A program made the translations under genes and the position numbers. A DNA stretch of 64,000 nt, from assembly GCF_000949475.1 (NCBI RefSeq), contig NZ_JRHC01000004.1, positions 248,001 through 312,000 of the forward strand, written 5' to 3'. Source of the DNA: Draconibacterium sediminis. GTDB lineage: Bacteria; Bacteroidota; Bacteroidia; Bacteroidales; Prolixibacteraceae. This document shows positions 8,441 to 16,766 of this stretch, piece by piece (the stretch's first letter is position 1; each line of letters opens with the position of its first letter). A model generated the notes under the pieces. The model was not told the DNA's origin, did no database searches, and saw only the letters and a program-made list of their open reading frames with translations.

Positions 8441-9877
8441 ATGGCACGTTTGAAAATTAAAGAGATTCTGAAGAATGGAGAAACAGGCAGCGAAGTTGTT
8501 GCCAAAGGTTGGGTGAGGACAAAACGCGGAAGTAAAAATGTAAATTTTATTGCGTTGAATGACGGATCTACCATTCATAATCTTCAGGTGGTGGTTGATG
8601 TTGAAAGTTTCGACGAAGCACTATTACGCGATATAACAACCGGAGCTGCAATTGCAGTTACCGGAGAATTGGTTGAATCAGCCGGAAGTGGTCAAAATGT
8701 TGAGCTGAACGCAAAATCAATTGATTTGCTCGGAAAAGCTGATCCTGAAAAATATCCGATCCAGCCAAAGAAACACTCGCTGGAATTCTTGCGCGAAAAT
8801 GCACACCTGCGTTTCCGTACCAATACTTTTAGTGCAGTTTTTCGTATCCGGCACGCGATGGCATTTGCCATTCATAAATATTTTAACGAAAAAGGATTTA
8901 ACTACCTGCACACGCCAATTGTAACGGCCAGCGATGCCGAGGGAGCCGGACAGATGTTCCGTGTTTCAACATTGGATGCAAAAAATCCGCCGTTAACCGA
9001 AGAAGGAGAGGTAGATTACAGCCAGGACTTTTTCGGAAAAGCTACTAACCTAACGGTTTCCGGTCAGTTGGAAGGCGAGTTGGGTGCGTTGGCGCTTGGC
9101 GAGATTTATACTTTCGGCCCAACATTCCGCGCCGAGAATTCAAATACAACACGTCACCTGGCAGAATTCTGGATGATCGAGCCTGAGATGGCTTTTTATG
9201 ATCTGAAAGACAACATGGACCTGGCGGAAGAATTCCTGAAATACTGTATTCAGTATGCGCTTGATAATTGTATGGACGATCTGCAGTTTTTGGCTCAGCG
9301 ACTGAAAGAAGAGGAGAAAAACAAACCTCAGGACCAGCGCTCGATGGATTTGATCGAAAAGCTGGAGTTTGTTCTGAAAAACGATTTTATACGTTTGCCA
9401 TACACCGAGGCAATTGATATTCTGAAAAACTCGAAACCTTATAAAAAGAAAAAATTCCAGTTCCCGGTTGACTGGGGCGTTGACCTGCAAAGCGAGCACG
9501 AACGTTACCTGGTAGAGAAACACTTTAAGTGTCCGGTAATTCTTATCGATTACCCGAAAGACATTAAAGCGTTCTACATGAAACAGAACGACGACGGTAA
9601 AACTGTTGGAGCAATGGATGTATTGTTTCCGGGCATTGGCGAAATTATTGGTGGTTCGCAACGTGAGGAAGACCTTGAAAAGCTGACAAAACGTATGGAG
9701 GAAATGGATATTCCGACAGAGGAAATGTGGTGGTACCTTGATACGCGACGTTTTGGTTCGGTAGTGCACAGTGGCTTTGGCCTTGGCTTCGAGCGTCTTA
9801 TGCTTTTTGTTACCGGAATGGGCAACATCCGCGATGTAATTGCCTTTCCGCGTGCACCTAAAAATGCTGAATTTTGA
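8441..9877 (+). CDS. asnS: Asparaginyl-tRNA synthetase
   Basis: 478 aa, full length. It charges tRNA-Asn with asparagine in the cytosol. An OB-fold anticodon-binding domain spans residues 1-105 ([20 protein letters not shown]), followed by [18 protein letters not shown], then the class II catalytic core with motif 2 around [20 protein letters not shown] (225-244) and motif 3 around [10 protein letters not shown] near the C-terminus. The AsnS-type insertion after [11 protein letters not shown] is present. The next gene is rpoN, 64 bp downstream. Confidence 0.97.
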   Translation: MARLKIKEILKNGETGSEVVAKGWVRTKRGSKNVNFIALNDGSTIHNLQVVVDVESFDEALLRDITTGAAIAVTGELVESAGSGQNVELNAKSIDLLGKADPEKYPIQPKKHSLEFLRENAHLRFRTNTFSAVFRIRHAMAFAIHKYFNEKGFNYLHTPIVTASDAEGAGQMFRVSTLDAKNPPLTEEGEVDYSQDFFGKATNLTVSGQLEGELGALALGEIYTFGPTFRAENSNTTRHLAEFWMIEPEMAFYDLKDNMDLAEEFLKYCIQYALDNCMDDLQFLAQRLKEEEKNKPQDQRSMDLIEKLEFVLKNDFIRLPYTEAIDILKNSKPYKKKKFQFPVDWGVDLQSEHERYLVEKHFKCPVILIDYPKDIKAFYMKQNDDGKTVGAMDVLFPGIGEIIGGSQREEDLEKLTKRMEEMDIPTEEMWWYLDTRRFGSVVHSGFGLGFERLMLFVTGMGNIRDVIAFPRAPKNAEF

Positions 9878-9941
9878 TGGTGTAATTTAGAAAAGCTACT
9901 CCGAAAAAAATGTTATTTTTACGGAGGTAACAATTGGGATT

Positions 9942-11393
9942 ATGGAGCAAAAACTATCACTACAACAGAAGCTGCTCCAAAAGTTATCACCTCAGCAAAT
10001 TCAGGTGATCAAACTTTTGGAAATCCCAACTATGCAACTCGAGCAGCGGATTAAAAAGGAGCTGGAAGAAAATCCGGTTCTGGAATTGGAATCGGATAAT
10101 CCCTCGTCGGATGTCGACCAAATGGATGATGGACAGGATAATAATACGGATGTTGACAACGAAGAGTTTTCGATGGACGATTATTACGAAGACGAGGAAA
10201 TTCCAACCTACAAGTTAAACGTAAATAATTATTCAAAAGACGATAAATACATCGATGTGCCGTTTTCGGTAGGTACAAGTTTTCATGAATTTTTGCATGA
10301 ACAACTGGGGCTGGCCGATTTGGATGATGAGGAGCAGCAACTTGCCGAATATATTATCGGGAACATTGATGACGACGGATACCTCCGCCGCGATTTAATG
10401 GCCATCAGCGATGATTTGGCCTTTAATATGAACCTCGATGTTCCGGAGGAAAAACTGGAGAAGATTTTATTGGCTATTCAGGATTTTGATCCTCCCGGAA
10501 TTGCAGCACGCGATTTACGCGAATGTTTATTGCTGCAACTGGAGCGGAAAGAGGACAAGGGATTTCAATTGGCTAAAACCATTGTAAAAGACTATTTCCC
10601 GGAGTTCACAAAAAAGCATTACGATAAAATCAGAACAAAACTGGAGCTTTCGGATGAGGAGCTAAAAAAGGGTATCGACGAGGTACTTAAATTAAATCCC
10701 AAACCGGGCAGTTCTTACAGTAATCCTTTAAATAAATCAAATCAGCATATTGTTCCCGATTTTATTCTGGAATTGGTCGACGGGGAATTGAGTCTTTCGT
10801 TAAACCAGCGAAACGTTCCGGAGCTTAAAATCAACGACACCTATACCGAGATGCTGAGAACCATGAGCCAGAACCAGAAGGCACAAAAAACCGACAAAGA
10901 AGCGGTAACTTTTGTGAAACAAAAACTGGATTCGGCAAAATGGTTTATCGATGCCATACACCAGCGGCAAACGACTCTGTTGCTTACCATGTCGGAGATT
11001 ATCAGCTTTCAGAAAGAGTATTTTCAGGAAGGCGACGAAACAAAACTTCGTCCGATGATTTTAAAAGACATTGCCGAAAGAACGGGGCTTGATATTTCAA
11101 CCATATCAAGGGTTTCGAACAGTAAATACATTCAAACGCATTTTGGAATTTACCCGCTGAAATATTTCTTTTCCGAAGGTTTGGCAAAAGACGACGGTGA
11201 AGAGGTTTCAACACGCGAGATCAAAAAAATTCTGCAGGAATGTATCGAAGGAGAGGATAAACGTAAACCTCTTACCGATGAGAAACTGGCCAAAATTCTT
11301 AAAGAAAAATCATACAATATTGCGCGAAGAACTGTTGCAAAATATCGCGAGCAGCTGGGAGTACCGGTAGCGCGTTTACGAAAAGAATTATAA
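9942..11393 (+). CDS. rpoN: RNA polymerase sigma-54 factor
   Basis: 483 aa. Glutamine/leucine-rich region I at residues 1-50 (LSLQQKLLQKLSPQQIQVIK), which is the activator-interacting part, then an acidic linker (about 55-90), the core-binding domain, the HTH that reads the -12 element, and the RpoN box ARRTVAKYRE (461-470) that reads -24. It directs transcription dependent on AAA+ activators. A typical linker, no missing regions. The PAP2-like gene starts 1 bp after its stop, so they are probably cotranscribed. Confidence 0.96.
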   Translation: MEQKLSLQQKLLQKLSPQQIQVIKLLEIPTMQLEQRIKKELEENPVLELESDNPSSDVDQMDDGQDNNTDVDNEEFSMDDYYEDEEIPTYKLNVNNYSKDDKYIDVPFSVGTSFHEFLHEQLGLADLDDEEQQLAEYIIGNIDDDGYLRRDLMAISDDLAFNMNLDVPEEKLEKILLAIQDFDPPGIAARDLRECLLLQLERKEDKGFQLAKTIVKDYFPEFTKKHYDKIRTKLELSDEELKKGIDEVLKLNPKPGSSYSNPLNKSNQHIVPDFILELVDGELSLSLNQRNVPELKINDTYTEMLRTMSQNQKAQKTDKEAVTFVKQKLDSAKWFIDAIHQRQTTLLLTMSEIISFQKEYFQEGDETKLRPMILKDIAERTGLDISTISRVSNSKYIQTHFGIYPLKYFFSEGLAKDDGEEVSTREIKKILQECIEGEDKRKPLTDEKLAKILKEKSYNIARRTVAKYREQLGVPVARLRKEL

Positions 11394-11394
11394 G

Positions 11395-12000
11395 ATGTCG
11401 GAGAAAATAGCACGAATTATATCTGTAATATTTCACCCGGTATTGATTCCGACCATTGGCATGTTTCTGCTCTTGAATTCCGGATTTTATTTCGATTTAC
11501 TTTTGTGGGAAGCCAAACGTTTTGTGTTGTTGGTAGTGTTTTTTACTACCTGTATTTTGCCTATGCTTTCAGTGGCAGTTCTTTCGCTAAATCCGCGTTT
11601 TGATATTAATATGCCCGGCAACCGCGATCGTTTAATCCCGCTATTAAGTGCATCGGTTTTTTACTACCTCGGTTTTATTTTATTACGAAAGGTACAGGCT
11701 GTTCCCGAGTTTAAATTGTTTATGCTGGCATCGGTGCTGGTGCTTGTTGTGTTGCTTGTTGTTTCGCTAAAATGGAAAATCAGTAACCACATGGCAGCCA
11801 TTGGAGGTTTAAGCGGAACCTTGTTTGCACTGTCGTTCCGAAACGGCGTGAACCCGGTTTATTCGGTTTTAATAGTTGTTTTGCTATCGGGCTTAATCGG
11901 AACTGCACGGCTTATTCTTGGTAAACACGATCTGAAACAGTTGGTGGCCGGTTACGGGCTTGGTTTTATTGTACTTTATCTGGTGCTTTATTTTGTGTGA
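11395..12000 (+). CDS. PAP2-like integral membrane protein
   Basis: 201 aa with about six predicted membrane segments. A degenerate PAP2 signature is visible: KISNHMAAIGGLSG in place of the PSGH block and GTARLILGKHDLKQ in place of SRx5Hx3D, where the Arg and His are kept but the usual downstream Asp is shifted. PAP2 enzymes dephosphorylate lipid phosphates at the membrane surface, so activity here is uncertain. It begins 1 bp after rpoN. Confidence 0.65.
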   Translation: MSEKIARIISVIFHPVLIPTIGMFLLLNSGFYFDLLLWEAKRFVLLVVFFTTCILPMLSVAVLSLNPRFDINMPGNRDRLIPLLSASVFYYLGFILLRKVQAVPEFKLFMLASVLVLVVLLVVSLKWKISNHMAAIGGLSGTLFALSFRNGVNPVYSVLIVVLLSGLIGTARLILGKHDLKQLVAGYGLGFIVLYLVLYFV

Positions 12001-12070
12001 TCAAACGATTTCTCAGTAACTCATCATCTATATTTTTAGTTTCTTATCAGTCAGTGGTGGCATTTTTTAA

Positions 12071-12096
12071 TCCTTTTTCCTATAGCCGAAAAAGGA
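12071..12096. repeat. Inverted repeat after PAP2-like gene
   Basis: Perfect 9-bp arms (12071-12079 and 12088-12096) with an 8-nt loop in the gap between convergent genes. It is AT-rich with no T-run, so it is a weak terminator candidate for the plus-strand rpoN transcript. Confidence 0.4.
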
Positions 12097-12114
12097 CTTC
12101 CAGTGAGTAGAGAC

Positions 12115-12143
12115 AAAAAAAAGGGACTTTAAAAAGCCCCTTT
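12115..12143 (-). terminator. Terminator of the response-regulator gene
   Basis: Read on the minus strand, a 10-bp stem with one mismatch (12121-12142) is followed by a run of eight T. It lies 23 bp after the regulator stop codon. Confidence 0.8.
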
Positions 12144-12165
12144 CGTTATAATATCTTAATCTTTG

Positions 12166-12864
12166 TTATTCAACAAATTTGTAACCAATTCCTTTGAGCG
12201 TTTTAATGTGCTCGTTGCCGATTTTTTCGCGTAGTTTGCGGATATGAACATCGATTGTCCGGTCGCCAACCACAACGTTTTCGCCCCAAACCGAATAGTA
12301 AATTTCCTCGCGGGTAAATACTTTTCCGGGTTTCGAAACCAAAAGCGAAAGGAGTTCAAATTCTTTTCTTGGCAATATCATTTCGTTGTCGCCAATACGA
12401 ATCAGGTAGCGTTCTTTGTCAATAAGAAGGTTGCCAATTGTTACGGTGTTGGTGTCAACCACTTCAACAGGTTGTGTAGCTTCGCCGGTACGTTTTAGCA
12501 GTGCTTTTACGCGGCTAACCAATACTTTTGGGCGAACCGGTTTGGTGATGTAATCGTCGGCTCCGGCCTCAAAACCTGCAATTTGCGAATAGTCTTCGCC
12601 ACGCGCAGTTAAAAAGGCAATCACGGTGCTGCTCAGTGCCGGAATTTTCCGAAGCTCTTCGCACGCGGCAATTCCATCCATTTCCGGCATCATTACGTCG
12701 AGTATAATGAGGTGGGGTAACTGTTTTTCTGCAACCTTTATTGCTTCCGCACCATTTCGGGCAGTAAATACCTCGTATCCTTCTTTTTCAAGGTTGTAAC
12801 TCAGAAATTCGAGGATATCCAACTCGTCATCAACCAGTAAAACTTTAAATTGATTTTCACTCAT
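12166..12864 (-). CDS. phoB: PhoB/OmpR-type response regulator
   Basis: 232 aa. Receiver domain 1-120 with acidic pocket (VDDE, 11-14), phosphoacceptor D56 in HLIILDVMMPEMDG and the conserved Lys in DDYITKPVRP. Then an OmpR-type winged helix (REEIYYSVWGENVVVGDRTIDVHIRKLREKIG). The kinase gene lies upstream, separated by 159 bp that hold a separate promoter for this gene. That promoter carries three 11-bp-spaced repeats of the same type as those before the phosphate transporters, implying autoregulation. This and the PiT neighbours make PhoB the likely identity; the second regulator at 30628 is the alternative. Confidence 0.8.
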   Translation of the reverse strand: MSENQFKVLLVDDELDILEFLSYNLEKEGYEVFTARNGAEAIKVAEKQLPHLIILDVMMPEMDGIAACEELRKIPALSSTVIAFLTARGEDYSQIAGFEAGADDYITKPVRPKVLVSRVKALLKRTGEATQPVEVVDTNTVTIGNLLIDKERYLIRIGDNEMILPRKEFELLSLLVSKPGKVFTREEIYYSVWGENVVVGDRTIDVHIRKLREKIGNEHIKTLKGIGYKFVE

Positions 12865-12880
12865 AACATAAAATTCTTGA

Positions 12881-12931
12881 CAAAAGTAAATGCTGCTTAT
12901 TACAGAACAATTAACTTTCCTTTAAACAAAA
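12881..12931 (-). promoter_or_regulatory. Predicted Pho box and -7 element of the response regulator
   Basis: On the minus strand the -7 box TACTTTTG (12888-12881) starts 6 bp after the 11-mer beginning TGTAAT (12904-12894). Upstream at exact 11-bp steps come GTTAAT (12915-12910) and a TTTAAA block (12926-12921). The transcript start would be about 10 nt before the ATG. Confidence 0.7.
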
Positions 12932-13023
12932 AATAAACACGAATCTAAAATAGTGCTTAATCGAACCAAAATACAAATTAATAGCCACTCTTACGGTTTT
13001 TTTTACGGAAAGTTTTGATTGGG

Positions 13024-14061
13024 CTACTTTTGCTTTTCGAGTGTAAAATTGAATGTGGTTCCCTGGTCGAGCACACTTCGTACGTTAATAGATTGATTAT
13101 GAGCTTCGATAATGTGTTTTACAATCGAAAGTCCGAGTCCGGTGCCACCTTGCTCGCGCGAACGCGACTTGTCGACACGGAAGAAGCGCTCAAAAATACG
13201 TCGAAGATCTTTTTTCTCGATACCAATACCGTTATCGGCAACCTCAACAATTATATTGTCCTCTAAATCGTGGAATGAAATGTTTACGTAACCGTTTTGT
13301 TTGCCGTATTTTACGCCGTTAACAATAAGGTTGGTAATTACTTCGAGAATACGCTTTTTGTCGGCACGCACATAAATGGGCCTGTCGGGTTTGTTAATGA
13401 TCTGCACTGTGATTTGGCTTTCCGAAGCTTGCCAGTGTTCCATTTCAATAACCTCCTCAACGGTTTTTACAATATCAAAACGGGTCATGTTTAGCTGCAA
13501 CTCTCCCGATTCCAGTTTGGTGATCGATTCCAGGTCTTCAACAATCGATACCATACGGTCGATACTTTTTTCTGTGCGTTTCAGATACAGTTTATTGATT
13601 TTGGGGTCTTCCAGGCCGCCTTCCAAAAGCGTAAGAACATATCCCTGGATATTAAAAATTGGTGTTTTTAATTCGTGCGATACGTTTCCTACAAAATCTT
13701 TGCGGTATTTCTCCAGCTCTTTAAGTCGCTCAATTTCTTTCAATTGCGTTTTGGCCCATTCTTCAACCTCGTTTTTTACGTTTAAAAGCAAACTGTTCGA
13801 GTCGATTTTTTCCTCCATTTTCTTTCCGCTCAGTGGCAAATCGCGAATGGTATTATACAAGGGGCGGATACGATCGATAATGTATTTCTTAATAATGTAT
13901 AAAATGGAAAAGTAGGCGGCTACAGAAAAGGCTACTGTAGAAATGGTTATAACCAAAATATTCTCGCCAAAGTAGTGTGCCAGCAAAGCGATTCCAAAGG
14001 CCAGCAAGGTTAAAATAAAGGCAACCAGTGAGGCAAGGAATTTCGAAGAATATGTTCTCAT
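13024..14061 (-). CDS. phoR: PhoR-like sensor histidine kinase
   Basis: 345 aa. Two N-terminal membrane segments (about 8-30 and 34-57) with almost no periplasmic loop, then a linker and dimerisation helix with phosphoacceptor H129 (FVGNVSHELKTP) and the HATPase domain (N box NLIVNGVKYG; VADNGIGI; FERFFRVD; GGTGLGLSIV). The short sensor is typical of PhoR-type kinases that take signal from a membrane transporter through PhoU rather than from a ligand. Divergent from PiT-1 and upstream of the regulator. Naming as PhoR rests on context. Confidence 0.75.
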   Translation of the reverse strand: MRTYSSKFLASLVAFILTLLAFGIALLAHYFGENILVITISTVAFSVAAYFSILYIIKKYIIDRIRPLYNTIRDLPLSGKKMEEKIDSNSLLLNVKNEVEEWAKTQLKEIERLKELEKYRKDFVGNVSHELKTPIFNIQGYVLTLLEGGLEDPKINKLYLKRTEKSIDRMVSIVEDLESITKLESGELQLNMTRFDIVKTVEEVIEMEHWQASESQITVQIINKPDRPIYVRADKKRILEVITNLIVNGVKYGKQNGYVNISFHDLEDNIIVEVADNGIGIEKKDLRRIFERFFRVDKSRSREQGGTGLGLSIVKHIIEAHNQSINVRSVLDQGTTFNFTLEKQK

Positions 14062-14144
14062 TTAATAATATTATGTTATGTTCTGTCTGTTGTTCGAAAA
14101 TCGAACGTTACAAATTAAGGTTTCAAATGCCGTATAAAAAAGTG

Positions 14145-14233
14145 GTTATTAATTGGTTAATGGTAATTTCATGGTTAGTTAATATTTTATTAATATTACA
14201 AAACGATTAAACTTTTTACTTGCTTTATATTTG
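14145..14233 (+). promoter_or_regulatory. Predicted Pho box and -7 element of PiT-1
   Basis: Five consecutive 11-bp units (14145-14199) beginning GTTATT, GTTAAT, TTTCAT, GTTAAT and ATTAAT, then TATATTTG (14226-14233) as -7. The gap from the last unit to the -7 is two helical turns longer than in the sister promoters and off by one base (27 instead of 6+22). The ATG is 27 bp downstream. Confidence 0.6.
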
Positions 14234-14259
14234 CCGACCTTTATTTAAAACCAAATTTA

Positions 14260-16530
14260 ATGGAAAACTTTTACCTGATTCTTGTAATTGTACTTTTTGC
14301 ATTAGCTATTTCAGACCTGATTGTAGGTGTAAGTAACGATGCAGTAAACTTCCTCAATTCGGCTGTGGGTTCGAAAGCAGCTCCAAAATGGGTGATATTT
14401 CTAATGGCCAGTTTAGGGGTGCTGATTGGGGCTACATTTTCAAGTGGAATGATGGAAGTAGCCCGAAAGGGTATTTTTCATCCCGAGATGTTTGTCTTTT
14501 CCGAAATCATGATCATTTTTCTGGCAGTAATGATAACCGATGTTATTCTGCTTGATATGTTCAATACCTTCGGAATGCCTACGTCTACAACCGTTTCCAT
14601 TGTTTTCGAATTGCTTGGGGCTGCCGTGGCGGTATCGGTTGTAAAAATTAAGGTTGCCGGAGGTTCGGTATTGATGGAGCTGTCGCAATACATTAATTCG
14701 AGTAAGGCACTGGCCATTATTACCGGAATACTGCTCTCGGTGTTTGTGGCCTTTACGGTTGGAGCTCTTGTGCAGTATTTAACACGTATGTTGTTTACCT
14801 TTAAATATCGCGGACCGATGAAATATTTTGGTTCGGCTTTTGGAGGTTTGGCCATTACTGTAATTACCTATTTTATTGTGATAAAAGGTATGAAAGGTTC
14901 AACTTTCGCGAATATTGAGTTAAGCAGTGGCGAAACAATTCAGGAGTGGGTAAAACATCATACAGGATTAATGCTGATCTATAGTTTTGGCTTTTGGGTA
15001 ATATTTATTCAGCTGCTGAAATGGATTTTTAATATAAAAATATTGAAGGTTGTGGTGCTGGCCGGTACATTTGCGCTGGCTATGGCTTTTGCCGGAAACG
15101 ACCTGGTAAACTTTATTGGTGTGCCGCTGGCCGGTTTCAATTCGTTCCAGGCATGGGTAGCACAGGGAGCTACTGATCCTGATACCTTTTCGATGGCAAT
15201 GCTGGCCGGAAAAGTGGGAACACCAACCTACATGTTATTGATTGCCGGACTGGTGATGATTGTAACCCTGATCATGTCGAAAAAGGCAAAGTCGGTTATT
15301 GCAACTTCGCTCGACCTTTCGAGACAAAATGAAGGCGATGAGCGTTTTGGTTCGTCGTTTGCAGCCCGGGTAATCGTTCGCGGAGCAACAAAATTTAATA
15401 ACCGCGTAGCCAACATACTTCCATCGGCATTAACCGGGGGGATAAGCTCTCGTTTCGAACCGCATTCGTATGTTAGCGAAGACGATCAGGATCCGCCATC
15501 GTTTGATAAGGTGCGGGCATCGGTAAACCTGGTGGTGGCAAGTATCTTAATCGCCATTGGTACATCGCTTAAACTTCCGTTATCAACCACATACGTAACC
15601 TTTATGGTTGCAATGGGTACTTCGTTATCCGATCGTGCGTGGGATCGCGAAAGTGCGGTATACCGTATCTCAGGAGTTTTTGCCGTAATAGGTGGCTGGT
15701 TTTTAACCGCATTAATTGCTTTTTCAGTTTCAGGACTTGTGGCCTTACTCATTGCAGTTAGCGGTAAGTTCATGATCTTCGTTTTTGTTGTGGTGGCGAT
15801 AATTATGGTTATCCGTACGCACACCTTAATGAAAAAACGTGATCAGCTGCAGGCCGAAGAAGATGAAGTTATTGAAGATGCTGACGCACAGGAAGAGATA
15901 ATTGAGAAGAGTTCGAGACAAATGATAAAAGCCGTTAAATCGAGCGACGAGGTGGTTAAAGAAGGTATTAAATACTTCTTAAAAGAAGACCGGGCCGGCT
16001 TGAAAAAGGTACAGGAAACGTCTAAGAAATTCTCGAAACGGTCGAAACGAAACCGCGACAAAGTTTATTCAACCATTACAAAATTGGCTGAAGGCCCGTT
16101 TGATGCCAGTCATTTCTATGTGCAAATGATGGAGCATAAACGCGAAATGGCACACGCCGTACATTTTATGTTGGAGCCAATGATTAAGCACATTGAGAAC
16201 AACCATAAACCGTTTATTGAAGAACAGCATACGGAATTAAAAGATGTTGCAGGTAATATTGATCAGTTCTTTAAATCAGTACTGAAAGATATTGAAGAAA
16301 AGACGTTTGAAGACATCGATCAAATAATTGAAGAGCGCGACAAGATTCTGGAACAAATTTACAAGATGGAGAAAAACCAGATTAAACGTATTAAAAATAA
16401 AATGGTTAATACGCGAAACTCTCAGTTGTTCTTCAAATTGATTTCGGAGATGGAGTATTTGTTATTACACACTATAAACCTGATGAAAGCGTACCGCGAT
16501 TTTATAACCAATACAGTTCAAAAGAATTAA
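14260..16530 (+). CDS. PiT-family phosphate transporter with PhoU-like tail (copy 1)
   Basis: 756 aa. The PHO4/PiT domain (residues 1-520) has the duplicated signature: SNDAVNFLNSAVGS (25-38) and GNDLVNFIGVPLAG (about 281-294), with FGMPTSTTVS and LKLPLSTTYVTF as the paired serine/threonine loops. About ten membrane segments. A 230-residue cytosolic alpha-helical tail rich in charge follows, resembling PhoU/DUF47 folds. PiT proteins co-transport phosphate (as metal complex) with protons or sodium at low affinity. It is a tandem duplicate of the gene at 16767 and divergent from the kinase gene. Confidence 0.92.
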   Translation: MENFYLILVIVLFALAISDLIVGVSNDAVNFLNSAVGSKAAPKWVIFLMASLGVLIGATFSSGMMEVARKGIFHPEMFVFSEIMIIFLAVMITDVILLDMFNTFGMPTSTTVSIVFELLGAAVAVSVVKIKVAGGSVLMELSQYINSSKALAIITGILLSVFVAFTVGALVQYLTRMLFTFKYRGPMKYFGSAFGGLAITVITYFIVIKGMKGSTFANIELSSGETIQEWVKHHTGLMLIYSFGFWVIFIQLLKWIFNIKILKVVVLAGTFALAMAFAGNDLVNFIGVPLAGFNSFQAWVAQGATDPDTFSMAMLAGKVGTPTYMLLIAGLVMIVTLIMSKKAKSVIATSLDLSRQNEGDERFGSSFAARVIVRGATKFNNRVANILPSALTGGISSRFEPHSYVSEDDQDPPSFDKVRASVNLVVASILIAIGTSLKLPLSTTYVTFMVAMGTSLSDRAWDRESAVYRISGVFAVIGGWFLTALIAFSVSGLVALLIAVSGKFMIFVFVVVAIIMVIRTHTLMKKRDQLQAEEDEVIEDADAQEEIIEKSSRQMIKAVKSSDEVVKEGIKYFLKEDRAGLKKVQETSKKFSKRSKRNRDKVYSTITKLAEGPFDASHFYVQMMEHKREMAHAVHFMLEPMIKHIENNHKPFIEEQHTELKDVAGNIDQFFKSVLKDIEEKTFEDIDQIIEERDKILEQIYKMEKNQIKRIKNKMVNTRNSQLFFKLISEMEYLLLHTINLMKAYRDFITNTVQKN

Positions 16531-16552
16531 AAATCAATACATAGTATTTTTT

Positions 16553-16582
16553 AAAGCCGGAATAGTTATTCCGGCTTTTTTA
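16553..16582 (+). terminator. Terminator of PiT-1
   Basis: An 11-bp near-perfect stem (16554-16564 with 16567-16577), flanked by A on the left and a T-run on the right, 22 bp after the stop codon. Confidence 0.85.
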
Positions 16583-16641
16583 TTATTCGTAATTTGAAAT
16601 CGATTATTGTTTATTCATATATTGCACCTGAGAGGCGAAAA

Positions 16642-16698
16642 TGTAATCAAAATGTAATCAAAATGTAACAAAAATATTCCGTTTTTGGAACACCTTTG
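16642..16698 (+). promoter_or_regulatory. Predicted Pho box and promoter of PiT-2
   Basis: Three near-identical 11-mers in tandem (16642-16652, 16653-16663, 16664-16674), each TGTAAT or TGTAAC followed by CAAAA or AAAAA: TGTAA at a perfect 11-bp period. Two -7 candidates: CGTTTTTG at 16680, exactly 6 bp after the last unit, and CACCTTTG at 16691, one turn later. The second has the better TAnnTTTG match (one mismatch). Confidence 0.7.
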
Positions 16699-16766
16699 CC
16701 AGCGATTACAAAATGATTAAAGTTTTAAGTAGATTGTTATCAGACAGCATAATTAAAAACAAATAA

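Noticed and set aside
9140-9769. 209-codon minus-strand ORF inside asnS
   Set aside because: Mirror frame of a certain gene, with no independent support.
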